A stretch of 35,877 nt of DNA from Deltaproteobacteria bacterium (GCA_016875015.1 VGSJ01000026.1:1-35877), one strand, 5' to 3'. Positions 8,618 to 17,300 are shown, counted from the stretch's first letter. Program-made: numbers and translations. Notes: generated by a model from the letters alone, not told the origin.

Positions 8618-9015
8618 GACACTTAAAGGCTGGTCGGCGCCTGGGCCGGACAACGGAGCATCGCTTGGCCATGCTTCGGAATCTGGTGACCGCGCTGTTG
8701 GAAAGGGAGCGGGTGGAAACCACCCGGGCCAAGGCCAAGGAGGCCCGCCAGTGGGCGGAGAAGGTCATTACCCTGGCTAAACGGGGCGACTTGCACGCCC
8801 GGCGCCTGACCCTGGCGGTGGTGCGCTCCAAGAAGGTGGTGGCCAAACTCTTTGGAGAATTGCGGGAGCGGTATCAGGACCGACCCGGGGGTTATACCCG
8901 GATCATCCCCCTGGGGCTGAGGCTGGGCGATGGGTCCCCCATGTCCATCCTGGAACTGGTGGATCGCCCCGAAACTCTCCCCAAGTCCAAGAAAAAGAAG
9001 GCCGCGGAAGGCTGA
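8614..9015 (+). CDS. rplQ: 50S ribosomal protein L17
   Basis: L17 lies near the peptide exit tunnel. The 133-residue product begins [37 protein letters not shown] and contains [32 protein letters not shown], both family signatures. Its ATG overlaps the TGA of rpoA (ATGA), indicating translational coupling. It is the last gene of the ribosomal cluster; an intrinsic terminator follows about 110 bases later. Confidence 0.98.
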   Translation: MRHLKAGRRLGRTTEHRLAMLRNLVTALLERERVETTRAKAKEARQWAEKVITLAKRGDLHARRLTLAVVRSKKVVAKLFGELRERYQDRPGGYTRIIPLGLRLGDGSPMSILELVDRPETLPKSKKKKAAEG

Positions 9016-9123
9016 GCTTTTTGCCATCGAGGGGGCAGGGGTCTTGTATGAGTATGAGGGCCCCTGTCCCCTCAGGCTGTTCTCGGGGACCGCCACGGGG
9101 CGCGCGCCAAACCCTGGATAACC

Positions 9124-9149
9124 GCCTGGGCCCAGGCCCGGGCTTTTTT
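9124..9149 (+). terminator. Intrinsic terminator of the spc/alpha cluster
   Basis: An 8-bp GC-rich stem (GCCTGGGC with GCCCGGGC, one U-G pair) encloses the loop CCAG and is followed by six T. It lies about 110 bases after the rplQ stop and is the only good terminator seen after the ribosomal genes. Confidence 0.85.
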
Positions 9150-9396
9150 ATGCCCCGGCGCCGGGAGTTTTCGCCTGGGTGGGGCAGCCTGCCGGGCCCA
9201 AAAAGCTTACAGCATAACTGATTAATATTATTAAAAAACTATGGATGAATCTTGTTTGGCGAAAAAAAATGGGTTGACATCCTAATTTTCCTATACTAAG
9301 GTGCAGCAAAATGAATTGGTACTTCTACCTATTTTGGCCTGGGTAAAACTACCATATCGCCCTAAGTACAATTACCTATTACCTAAACCAGAAAGG

Positions 9397-9467
9397 AATG
9401 CTCTGTAGAGGAAACCATTGAGCATTGCCGGCCAAGCGACCGGAGCTAAAAAACGGATTTTAGTTCC
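9397..9467 (+). promoter_or_regulatory. Structured leader of the NlpC/P60 gene (candidate cis-element)
   Basis: Three consecutive hairpins can be drawn: AATGCTC pairing with GAGCATT (9397-9403/9420-9426), CCGG with CCGG (9428-9431/9440-9443), and GGAGCTAAAA with TTTTAGTTCC (9442-9451/9458-9467, one G-U pair). The last two share GG at 9442-9443, so they cannot both form fully, as in a switch. No T-run follows the third stem, so it is not a classical terminator. A TTGACA at 9274-9279 lies upstream without a well-spaced -10. I do not recognise a named riboswitch class. Confidence 0.4.
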
Positions 9468-9501
9468 CTTCAGGATTGTCCCATAACAAAGGAGGTTCTG
9501 G

Positions 9502-10323
9502 ATGGTGAATCGGATATTTTGGAGTGCGGCAATAACCCTGGCGTTAACCTTTTCTCCCAACCTGGCCCTTGCAGTTCCCACCAAGACGACTAAAAAGAAA
9601 TCTTCTAAGCCCCCGGAGAAGGTCGCTAAGAAGAGCAAATCCGTCCAGAGTTCAAGAACGAGTCGTACTAGCTCGTCCCGGAATCGCTCCCAGGAAGTGG
9701 TGGAGTCGTCCATGGTTTCCGGTTATAGCGGGCGGGGAACGGTGACGGAAACCCCGCCGCTGATGAAGGTCACCCCCCAACGGGACGGGAAATTCATGCT
9801 GGAGCCGCTGACTCCCAAGAAGATCCTGAACACCCCGCTTTCCAAGCCGCCCAAGCAAGAGGATGTGAGCGATCGCCGCTCTTCGAACCCTCCCAAATAT
9901 AATACGTCTGAACCCTGGAATTTCTCCGAGTTGATCTTGACCCAGGCCAAAGCCTACCAGAATGCTCCTTACGCCCGGGGGGCTTCTCTGAAGAACGGCT
10001 CGGCCACAGATTGCTCCGGGTTTGTCCAGTTCATTTACCATGGGTTTAAAATAGACCTGCCCCGTTCCAGTGCCGAACAGGCCCAGGTGGGGAAGGTCGT
10101 GACTCGCCAAATGGATTTCTCCAAGATGCTTCCTGGGGATCTGCTTTTCTTCCGCCGGGGCGGCCGGTCCGTGGGACATGCCGGCATCTACCTGGGAGAG
10201 GGAAAAATGATCCACGCCTCCAACCATCGCTACGGAGTGGTCATCACTGACCTGCGGCAGCCATACTACGAAGGGACGTTAGAAGTTGCCAAACGGGTCT
10301 TTGAGGTGAAGTACCCCAATTAG
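9502..10323 (+). CDS. Secreted NlpC/P60 family cell-wall peptidase
   Basis: NlpC/P60 enzymes are cysteine peptidases that cut peptide bonds in peptidoglycan stem peptides. The 273-residue product has an N-terminal signal peptide (residues 1-24, ending LALA), a low-complexity Lys/Ser/Thr/Pro-rich linker of about 110 residues, and the catalytic domain from about residue 142. The triad candidates are Cys171 in ATDCSGF, His226 in VGHAGIY and His238 in MIHAS. GGAGGT lies upstream of the ATG. It is probably monocistronic. The basic, Ser-rich linker may anchor it to the wall or envelope; no SH3 or LysM domain is visible. Confidence 0.9.
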   Translation: MVNRIFWSAAITLALTFSPNLALAVPTKTTKKKSSKPPEKVAKKSKSVQSSRTSRTSSSRNRSQEVVESSMVSGYSGRGTVTETPPLMKVTPQRDGKFMLEPLTPKKILNTPLSKPPKQEDVSDRRSSNPPKYNTSEPWNFSELILTQAKAYQNAPYARGASLKNGSATDCSGFVQFIYHGFKIDLPRSSAEQAQVGKVVTRQMDFSKMLPGDLLFFRRGGRSVGHAGIYLGEGKMIHASNHRYGVVITDLRQPYYEGTLEVAKRVFEVKYPN

Positions 10324-10485
10324 TGTCGGTTTTTCTAAGGAGTTTTCTTCTCAAGCCGCATTATTGCGCCGCAAGTATCTGAGTGAACTGGCCCAGGCCG
10401 GTCTGCCGACTCTGAGGGTTTGGGGGAGGCCAAAGACCGGGTTTCCTGGGCCAGCATCATTTTTACGGCCTTTAAGAGCAATCCC

Positions 10486-10514
10486 TTGATTTATCAGTTT
10501 ATTTTGGATACAAA
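10486..10514 (+). promoter_or_regulatory. Candidate sigma-70 promoter for the amidoligase pair
   Basis: TTGATT and TACAAA are separated by exactly 17 bases in an AT-rich patch, about 85 bases upstream of the amidoligase start. Both hexamers match the consensus at four of six positions. This is the best promoter seen in the 10324-10597 spacer. Confidence 0.4.
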
Positions 10515-10597
10515 TATACATTGTCGTCAGAGGCTGGGCGCCGTCCCCGGGGAGGTGGGACCGGCCAGCCGAAATCAATCATGTGCCGAGGGGGAGG

Positions 10598-11566
10598 ATG
10601 GAGGACAGCGCCTCACTTGAGAATTGGGAAGCGCGCCTGAAAGAGCGCTATCCTATGCTCCGGTATTTCACGACGCGCTCTTTCGGGGTCGAAATCGAGT
10701 TTTTCGGGTTGAAATACAGCGTTTCCGCCGGGGACCGGGAGGTCATTCCCCCTTACAAGATCGTGAACCGCACCCCCGGGGGGGCTCTACTGCCCCAGGA
10801 ATTTCAGCAGCGGGGCATTGTCCTCAACGAGTCTTTTCCCAACGAGTCGCCTTGCGAGGCCTGGTCCTTTGTGCTGGACGACTCCATCAAGGGGGCCGGG
10901 GGGGCTGAACTGGTGAGCCCCGTTCTCTCGGGGGTTAAGGGGCTGACCCAGATCTATCAAGTCATAAATTTACTCCGGGAGTTCCCGGAGATCCTGGTGA
11001 ATGAAACCTGCGGTTTCCACGTCCACCACGGGGTCGACCCGGAGATGTTCGGCAATCGTGAACTCTTCCAACTGCTCAGGATAGTGGCGATATTTGAAAA
11101 TTACATTTATCATTTGCTGCCCGAAAGCCGCCGCGTGGCGGACACCTGCCGGCCCCTGGAAATTGATCTCTATGAGTGGTTTCGGCGTAACGGGTCCATG
11201 CGGCAGGCGCCCCTGGTGAAAAACCTCTGGTATAGCCCCGAGAACCGGGATGACGCCAAGACGCCGCCCCAGCGCCGACTCCATCCCACCCGCTACCACG
11301 GCCTCAATTTGCATTCCTACTGGTATCGGGGGACCGTGGAATTTCGCTATTATCCTTCCGTGCTGGACCAGCCGGAAGAGCTGATGCAGTGGATTATCTT
11401 CACCCAGTTCCTGGTGGAATGGGGCGCCGGGCGGCGGCCGGAACTGGAATATGTTTCCAAGCCCAACAAGTGGTTAAATACGCTTTACAAGATCTACCTG
11501 GGGGCCGGCATGATGGACCAAATCCGGTTTCCCGGAGGATCGGAAGGAAAGAAGGTTGGCCTATGA
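10598..11566 (+). CDS. Putative amidoligase (Amidoligase_2-like, COOH-NH2 ligase fold)
   Basis: Amidoligase_2 proteins share the glutamine synthetase/gamma-glutamylcysteine ligase fold and are predicted to form amide bonds with ATP. The product of about 322 residues shows the family's motif pattern: GVEIEF near residue 30, VLDDSI near 92 with GGAELVSPVL just after, CGFHVHHGVD near 138, and LNLHSYWYRGTVEFRYYP toward the C-terminus. The acidic, His and Arg residues in these motifs would bind metal and ATP. ATG at 10598 was preferred for the purine-rich GAGGGGGAGG just upstream; a GTG at 10583 is possible. Its TGA overlaps the next gene's ATG. The substrate is unknown. Confidence 0.75.
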   Translation: MEDSASLENWEARLKERYPMLRYFTTRSFGVEIEFFGLKYSVSAGDREVIPPYKIVNRTPGGALLPQEFQQRGIVLNESFPNESPCEAWSFVLDDSIKGAGGAELVSPVLSGVKGLTQIYQVINLLREFPEILVNETCGFHVHHGVDPEMFGNRELFQLLRIVAIFENYIYHLLPESRRVADTCRPLEIDLYEWFRRNGSMRQAPLVKNLWYSPENRDDAKTPPQRRLHPTRYHGLNLHSYWYRGTVEFRYYPSVLDQPEELMQWIIFTQFLVEWGAGRRPELEYVSKPNKWLNTLYKIYLGAGMMDQIRFPGGSEGKKVGL

Positions 11567-11925
11567 CCACCACTGGAGTGCAAACCCACGATTTCTTGAT
11601 GCGCTTAACGAAGGCGGAAGATAGCCTGCCGCCGCTGCTGCTGGAACTGGCCGCGGTGATGCGGCGGATGGTGGAGGAGATCGAGCGGCCCCAACTGGCC
11701 GACATCCAGGGCTTGCAGGCGGAATTGCGGCGGTTGATCGGCGACCCTCAGCGTCTGCGGGATATCTGCGGCACCGAGGGCCAGCTCTGCGGCCAATGCC
11801 CTTTTGGGGCGTATCTGCCTTCCGGGTTCCCCCATGCTTCGGAGAAACAGGCCCTGTGCCTGCCCTGGATCGTCATCGTCCACCCCCAGCCCACCGCTCC
11901 CCCTGCTGATCGTTCCGCTCAATAA
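11563..11925 (+). CDS. Hypothetical Cys-containing protein coupled to the amidoligase
   Basis: I do not recognise this 120-residue protein. It overlaps the amidoligase stop codon by four bases (ATGA), so it is almost certainly co-translated with it. The N-terminal two thirds is helical in character (LTKAEDSLPPLLLELAAVMRRMVEEIERPQ, partly coiled-coil-like). It is followed by a Cys/Gly segment with four cysteines in CGTEGQLCGQCPFG and CLPW, then a Pro-rich tail. It could be a partner, a redox or metal-binding protein, or the substrate of the amidoligase. No signal peptide or membrane segment is visible. It converges with the minus-strand gene ending at 11997. Confidence 0.7.
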   Translation: MTTTGVQTHDFLMRLTKAEDSLPPLLLELAAVMRRMVEEIERPQLADIQGLQAELRRLIGDPQRLRDICGTEGQLCGQCPFGAYLPSGFPHASEKQALCLPWIVIVHPQPTAPPADRSAQ

Positions 11926-11996
11926 AGGCAGACCATGGGGGTCTTAGGGGAGCCCCGGGTAATACCAAGTCGCCATCAAACCAGTGGCGCCGGCTT

Positions 11997-12362
11997 TCAG
12001 CCTGTGCCAGCGCCCCGGGTTCCCAGGAAGGCGTGCAGGCTCTGGATCACGGGGGAGGCGGGGTCGGCCGGGAGGTTCCACAGCACGATGAGCATGGCTC
12101 CCATGACGCCATCGCCCCAGGAGCAGCTGCATTTTACGGTGGGGGACAGAACGGGCGGTCCCAGGATTTCCTCGAGGCGGGCGATGAATTCCCGTCCCTG
12201 GGTGGAGGCCGGCACGTTTAAAGAGGCCTGGTCGCGGTAGAGGGTGAGGGAGAATTCCACCTCGTCGTCCGCGTGATCGTCCCGGCGGGCGCGCCCTTCC
12301 ACCATGGCCACCTTGCGGCGCGGTTCCTGGTTATCGATCGCTATGCGCCATTCTTGAGACAC
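11997..12362 (-). CDS. Hypothetical protein A, likely paralogue of the protein encoded at 13442-13858
   Basis: This 121-residue protein is not recognised. The start is a GTG at 12362, chosen because AAGGTGA lies five bases upstream; the open frame extends further but that part is Arg/Ala/Pro-rich and implausible. The core aligns by eye with the product at 13442-13858: an early RR, then EG.A, a middle LE+ILGPP, and a C-terminal GAMLIVLWNLPADPASP against GALLLVEWRFPADGRPA. Two cysteines occur as CSCSW. It is the third gene of a minus-strand operon, 90 bases after the metallo-beta-lactamase/TPR gene. No signal or membrane segment is visible. Confidence 0.65.
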   Translation of the reverse strand: MSQEWRIAIDNQEPRRKVAMVEGRARRDDHADDEVEFSLTLYRDQASLNVPASTQGREFIARLEEILGPPVLSPTVKCSCSWGDGVMGAMLIVLWNLPADPASPVIQSLHAFLGTRGAGTG

Positions 12363-12452
12363 CGGGTCACCTTTATCCGGTCGAGCGGGGCGTGGTGCCG
12401 GAACCCGCCGCGCCGCTCTCGCGGCCAGACGCACCGGCGCCGGGAGGCCGGG

Positions 12453-13445
12453 TCAGATCAGCTCTTTTAACCGGACGGCAAAGCCCGGGAGCTGCAGGGC
12501 CTCTTCCACCTTCCCTAACCCCATCAGGGCGAAGCCTTTCCCCATCACGGCTTCTTCCAGGTCCGGGGCCACCTTCAGGATCCGGTTAAAAACCTCCAGG
12601 GCCTCGTCATAGTGCGAAAGCTCCGTCAGGGTGGTGCCTTTATAGACCAGGGCCTCCATGTTCGCCGGGTCCAGCATCAAAGTCAGATTGTAGCATTCCA
12701 GAGCCTTTTCCGGGCGGCCGGCCTCGCTCAGCATCCGGGCCGCGTCCAGGTAAGGCTGGAGGGGATCTTCCTCCACCCCCTTCCGGGTTTCGATATAGGC
12801 GTTGAGCACGTGGTCGCTGCCGTCCGAGAAAGCCGGCATGCCGTGCCCGGGGAGGAGGAAATCCACCGCATAGGGCACCAGGCGGGCCAGGGAGGCGATT
12901 TGCTGGTTCATATTGCCCAACTGCTTGTCGGCGTCGGACAGGATGTTTTCCGTGGAACTGCTGGGGAACAAGGTATCGCCGGAGAAGAGAATGCGGTTAT
13001 GGTGCTCGTAGAGACAGATGTCACCCTTGGTATGGCCGGGAGTGGGGATGACCTCCAGGAGATGGGGCCCCACCTGGATGCGCTCGCCGCCCCTGAGCAT
13101 CACCACCTGGTCGATGCGGCCGGATTTTTTCATGATCTGCATGAAGGGGACGTTGCGAAAATTGATATACGGCAGGGTGTCCATGTGGCCATAGACTTTG
13201 GGCTTGGACCAATCAAAGATCTCGCCCATCCCCCCCACGTGATCGAAGTGACAGTGGGTGAGGAACAGGTGTTCCAGGAGGGAAATATCGAACTCCTGGC
13301 TCAACTCGTGGAGCATGCCGTAATAGTTGCCGGCGTCGATGAGGGTGCGGCCCTCATCCAGGACATAGACATTGCAGCTCATGCCGGCTTCTTCCACCCA
13401 CCAGATACCTTCAAGCCGTGGGTCGTATTCTCCCAGATGGATCAT
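12453..13445 (-). CDS. Metallo-beta-lactamase fold hydrolase with C-terminal TPR repeats
   Basis: The 330-residue product joins a metallo-beta-lactamase domain (about 1-215) to two or three tetratricopeptide repeats (about 225-325). The metal site is clear: THCHFDHVGG gives His64, His66, Asp68 and His69; a further His lies in PTPGHTKGD and an Asp in FSGDTLF. Glyoxalase II-like hydrolases share this layout. The TPR part (KALECYNLTLMLDPANMEALVYKG, DEALEVFNRILKVAPDLEEAVMGKG) suggests a protein partner, plausibly the adjacent small proteins. ATG at 13445 was chosen for the AGGAGG site upstream. It overlaps the stop of the preceding gene by four bases. Confidence 0.85.
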   Translation of the reverse strand: MIHLGEYDPRLEGIWWVEEAGMSCNVYVLDEGRTLIDAGNYYGMLHELSQEFDISLLEHLFLTHCHFDHVGGMGEIFDWSKPKVYGHMDTLPYINFRNVPFMQIMKKSGRIDQVVMLRGGERIQVGPHLLEVIPTPGHTKGDICLYEHHNRILFSGDTLFPSSSTENILSDADKQLGNMNQQIASLARLVPYAVDFLLPGHGMPAFSDGSDHVLNAYIETRKGVEEDPLQPYLDAARMLSEAGRPEKALECYNLTLMLDPANMEALVYKGTTLTELSHYDEALEVFNRILKVAPDLEEAVMGKGFALMGLGKVEEALQLPGFAVRLKELI

Positions 13446-13858
13446 TGCTCCTCCTGACCTGGTTGTCTGCCCGGGGTCGCACCGGCCAGGGATTGGCCCA
13501 TAATCTCTTCCAGGCGCCGGAGCATGGCCGGGCGCCCGTCGGCCGGGAATCGCCATTCCACCAGCAACAAGGCGCCTTCTTCCTCATCCTGGCGGCCGCC
13601 CACCTGGCTCCGGGGCGGCTCCTCCGGGGGGCCAAGTTGGTCGAACAGATAGTCCAGCAGCCGCTCGCCGTCGAAGTCCCGACTCACTTCCAGGGAGAGA
13701 TAATCCAGGCCCATCACGGCATAAAAGTAGAGGGCATCGTGATAAGGCCGTTCATAGGGCGGGGAGGCGTGGCCTTCCAGAATGAGACGGCGAGGGCGGG
13801 CGTCCCGAAGCAGGATGTGAAATTTCCAGCCTGTCTGCACAGTTGGGATCGTCGGCAT
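13442..13858 (-). CDS. Hypothetical protein B, likely paralogue of the protein encoded at 11997-12362
   Basis: This product of about 138 residues is not recognised. The start chosen is ATG 13858, because a near-consensus promoter lies so close upstream that transcription would begin at or next to this ATG; there is no ribosome-binding site. The frame stays open upstream, but that part is unlikely to be transcribed. The core reads GWKFHILLRDARPRRLILEGHAS, then DQLGPPEEPP, then GALLLVEWRFPADGRPAML. This resembles protein A encoded at 11997-12362 in motif order and spacing. It is the first gene of the operon, overlapping the metallo-beta-lactamase/TPR gene (ATGA). Confidence 0.65.
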   Translation of the reverse strand: MPTIPTVQTGWKFHILLRDARPRRLILEGHASPPYERPYHDALYFYAVMGLDYLSLEVSRDFDGERLLDYLFDQLGPPEEPPRSQVGGRQDEEEGALLLVEWRFPADGRPAMLRRLEEIMGQSLAGATPGRQPGQEEQ

Positions 13859-13865
13859 CGTTTGA

Positions 13866-13894
13866 ATTGTACCCGGTTCGGGACCGGATGTCAA
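13866..13894 (-). promoter_or_regulatory. Strong promoter of the B-MBL/TPR-A operon, predicted leaderless
   Basis: On the minus strand a perfect TTGACA (13889-13894) is followed after exactly 17 bases by TACAAT (13866-13871). Only seven bases separate this -10 from the ATG at 13858, so the transcript should begin at or near the start codon. The spacer contains the short inverted repeat CCGGT-cccga-ACCGG, a possible operator. Confidence 0.75.
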
Positions 13895-14057
13895 TCCGCG
13901 CGGGAGACGCCAGGGATCGGTCTTATCACAACTTGCCATCGAACGGATACTTTGTAGCATTGTCGGGGCCGAAATAGGCGTCGGCCCTCTGGCCGGGCGG
14001 ACACGCAGGTCGCTACGACTCATACGAAGTTGCAGTCAAAAAACTATGAATATTTAT

Positions 14058-14136
14058 GTCATTCTGAACGGAGCGGAGCGGAGTGAAGAATCTCGGCGGC
14101 TTTAAAAGAGAGATTCTTCGCTGCGCTCAGAATGAC
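14058..14136. repeat. Imperfect inverted repeat (GTCATTCTGA type)
   Basis: The left arm (14058-14094) starts GTCATTCTGA and ends GAAGAATCTC; the right arm (14110-14136) starts GAGATTCTTCG and ends TCAGAATGAC. The arms pair over most of their length around a 15-base loop. It resembles intergenic repeats found in many bacterial genomes. No coding potential is visible. Confidence 0.7.
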
Positions 14137-14193
14137 AAAAAATAGTCTTTTGACTGCTCATTGGTATCATTTGATCGCAACGCGGTATGAGCC

Positions 14194-14308
14194 TGCGGCG
14201 CACCAAAGGACCGTGAAAAGTACGGATAAAATGAATGGCGGGCCGGGCCCGCCCTACATTTCTCGTTCCCAAGTACAACTTGGGAACGAGAAATGCGGCG
14301 CACCAAAG
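14194..14308. repeat. Direct repeat TGCGGCGCACCAAAG flanking a perfect palindrome
   Basis: The 15-mer TGCGGCGCACCAAAG occurs at 14194-14208 and again at 14294-14308, exactly 100 bases apart. Between them, abutting the second copy, is a perfect 16-bp stem (14258-14273 with 14279-14294, arm ATTTCTCGTTCCCAAG) around the loop TACAA. The CTCGTTCCCAAG core recurs near 23955-24033. The second copy ends six bases from the stop of the large activase gene, so a transcript from that gene would fold this hairpin. Confidence 0.75.
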
Positions 14309-14313
14309 TAGGC

Positions 14314-17300
14314 TTACCCCTTCCGGGTCTTGAACTGGCGCACCTGGTACATGAAGGCCTCGAGACGGGTGCGGGTGTGGGTCTGTTCCTGACCGTCGTA
14401 GGCCAGATTCAGGAAGGGGATGTTGTCGTGGCGCTCCCTGAAGAGCTTGAACAGGGAGTTGACCACGGTGCCCGGCATGCAGGTAAACGGCATGATGTTC
14501 ACCAGGCCGCAGGCCCCTTTGCGCACGAAGTCATGGGATTTGCCCATGCTCAAGATGGCCTCCCCTTCGAAGGAGGGGTGCAGGTAGTCCTTGGCCATCT
14601 CCAGGGTCTCGGGGATGGAGGGCTCCGTCAGGTTCTTGATGCTGCCGCGGAAGATCTCCTCCAGCCGGTGCTCGTCCTTTTTCTGGACCCGCTCTTCCAG
14701 GCAGACCGTGAGGAGCTCCCGGAAGCGCCGGTTGGCCAGGGCCGAATGCTTGGAATTGTGAGTGACGTAGAGGAGCCACTCGCCGATGGGCGGCATCCAG
14801 ACCTCGCCGCCTAAGGCCTCGATCTCCCGCACCGCGTTCTCGTTGGAGAACTGGTTGGCCCGGGTGTAGATTTCCCCCACCACGCCCACCAAGGGCTTGC
14901 CGCCGTTGAGGCTCAGGGAGACGGCGTCGAAGGTTTGCCGGGCCTCCTTGAGGACCCCGGTCAGGTCGCCCCGGCTCCGCAAGGCATTGAAGACCTTGAG
15001 GAGATAGTGCTCATAGACCTTGTCGGCCTCGCCGGGGATGGACTCGTAGGGCCGGCTCTGTCGGAGTTTCTTTTCCAAAAGGTCGATGGCCACCATGCCG
15101 TTCCAGGCGATTCGGGAGAAGTCGCCGCCCACCAGGCCCACTTCTTTGTACATGTTTTCGTTCTGATCCGGGGAATAGACCGGCATCTGGGGATACCCCA
15201 GGTCGTCCAGCACCATGCGGTGGAAGCGGTGGTACTGGCCGAAGCGGCAGGGGCCGTCGGCCGCGGGCATGAAGAAGGCGCTTTTGTCCGGGTCGAAGTC
15301 CGGGCGCTGCAACAGTTTGGCCAGATCGCCGGTGGTGAGGATGAGGGGGTAGCACTCCTTGCCCGAGGTGAGGCGGCGGCCCAGTTCCAGGGTCTCTTCA
15401 TCCGAGGGCGGCAGGGCTTCGGCCTCGCCGCCGCAGGCCTGGAACGCCGCCACTATGGCCAGGGCCTGGTCGGTCATGGGGGGCAGGTAAATTTTCCGCT
15501 TGAGATTGCCGGTGACCCGGTAACGGTAAGGCGACAGCCGCTCCGGAGCCGGTTCCACCGTGACGTTCTTCAGGCTGTCCAAAAAGGCCTCCAGCCGGGT
15601 AATGGCTCCCACGTCGGAGGAGTGCTCGTCAATCTCGATTTCCAGGTACGGCTTGCCCCGCATGCGGTCCTTAAAGAAGTGCTGGATGAAGGAGTCGGGG
15701 CCGCAGCCGAAATTGGTGATATAAATGCCGTAGAGCCGGGGGTCGTTGCGGATGAGTTCCGCCACCCCCAAAATTTTCTGACCGAAACGCCAGTACATGG
15801 GCTTGATTTCATCCAGCCGGTCCACCTGGTCCATGGGCAAAAAGTCCATGGGCAGGGCCAGCACCCCCAACTGCCGCAGTTTCCGGTGCAGGTTGAGGTT
15901 CATGCCGGGGTCCAGAGCGTTGTAAGGGCGGCCGATGAGGACCATGAGCCGGCTGTCGGGGGGCAAGGAATCCAGAATCTCCCGGCCCCGGGCGTTGAGG
16001 CGGTCATAGTAGGCCTGCTGGGCCGCCTGCCCTTTAAGCATGGCTCGGTGCACCCGGAAGTGGCCCACCCCCAGTTCTTTCCCCAGATCCCGCAGGCCGT
16101 TCCGCAGCCGGCGCTTGCCCCGGCCGAAATAGAGCACCGGGGCCAACATCTTGGCCCCGAACGCCGCGAAATCGATGGACGTGGGCACGGTGTAGGGCAG
16201 AGATTGGACCATGGGACAGACCACCCCGCTGCCGATCTCGGGGTGCGGATGGGGCAGGTCGATGATGCTGGGCAGGAAGATGCGCTTGACCCCGGCCTTT
16301 AAGAGATCCAGGATGTGGCCGTGGGCCACCTTCACCGGGTAGCAGGGCTCCGCCGCCATGGCCTCGGTTCCCTGGTTAATCACCTTCTTGTTGGTCTTGG
16401 GCGAGTAAACCACCGTGAACCCCAGGTCCTCGAAGAAGACCCGGAAAAAGGGGGCGAGTTCCTGAAAGAACATGGTCCGGGGGATGCCGATGGGGCCGCG
16501 TTTCCCTTCTTTGGGAGGCTCTTCGCCGTAGAGCCAGTTTTCCCGCTCCAGGAGCAGGTCCGGCAAATCGTACTGCTTCTGGGCTTTCCCCACTTCGTAT
16601 TTTTCGCACCGGCTGCCGTAGAACAGGGGCTTTTCCCCTTCGATCTTCACCTGGCGGATTTCGCAGTTGTTGGGACAACCGCTGCATTCAAAGGAAGTGA
16701 TCTCATAGTGCCGGTCGGCCAGGTCGAACCCCTTGAACTGGGAGGACTCCCAGTCCCGTTCCCGCATAGACAGGAGCGCGGCGCCGATGGCCCCGGTGAC
16801 GTCGTGGTGGGGCGGCACCGTGATCTTTTTGCCGCAGACCTGCTGGAAAGCGGCGACGATGCCCTGGTTGGCTGCGGTGGCCCCCTGGTAGAAGATGTGG
16901 TTGCCGATGGGGCGGTCTTCCACCACCTTGTTGAGGTAGTTCTGGACGATGGAATACGACAGGCCGGCTACCAGGTCTTCCTTGACCGCGCCCCGCTGCT
17001 GGTGGTGCACCAGGTCGGACTCCATGAACACGGTGCAGCGCTCGCCCAGGCGCACCGGGTTCTTGCCGGCCAGGGCCAGATCGCCGAACTCGCCTCGGAT
17101 GGAAATCCCCAGCTTTTCGGCCTGCTCCTCCAGGTAGGAGCCGGTGCCCGCGGCGCACACCTTGTTCATCATAAAGTCCACGATGGCGCCGTGGGACAGG
17201 CTGATGAACTTGGAGTCCTGGCCGCCGATCTCGAAGATGGTGTCCACGTTGGGGTCGATGGCCGAGGCGGCGGTGGCCTGGGCGGTGATCTCGTTTCTCA

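Noticed and set aside
9274-9297. TTGACA with TATACT upstream of the NlpC/P60 gene
   Set aside because: The spacing is 12 bases, too short for a sigma-70 promoter, and no better -10 lies at 16-18 bases. It is kept only as context for the structured leader.
9397-9501. ydaO (c-di-AMP) or GEMM (c-di-GMP) riboswitch before the NlpC/P60 gene
   Set aside because: The gene type made this plausible, but the conserved blocks of those classes are not present by eye; a covariance-model search would be needed to say more.
10334-10480. Possible gene remnant after the NlpC/P60 gene (frame reading LLRRKYLSELAQAGLPTLRV)
   Set aside because: The stretch reads somewhat like protein but has no start, no recognisable family and a stop soon after; I could not support it as a gene or pseudogene.
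10420-10620. 66-codon plus-strand frame before the amidoligase gene
   Set aside because: It overlaps the candidate promoter and the amidoligase start and has no ribosome-binding site or protein-like character.
14935-16302. Long plus-strand open frame (455 codons) opposite the giant activase
   Set aside because: It is antisense to well-supported ASKHA/DUF2229 coding sequence, rich in His/Gly/Val as expected for a shadow frame in GC-rich DNA, and has no ribosome-binding site. The same applies to the frame at 16315-17343.
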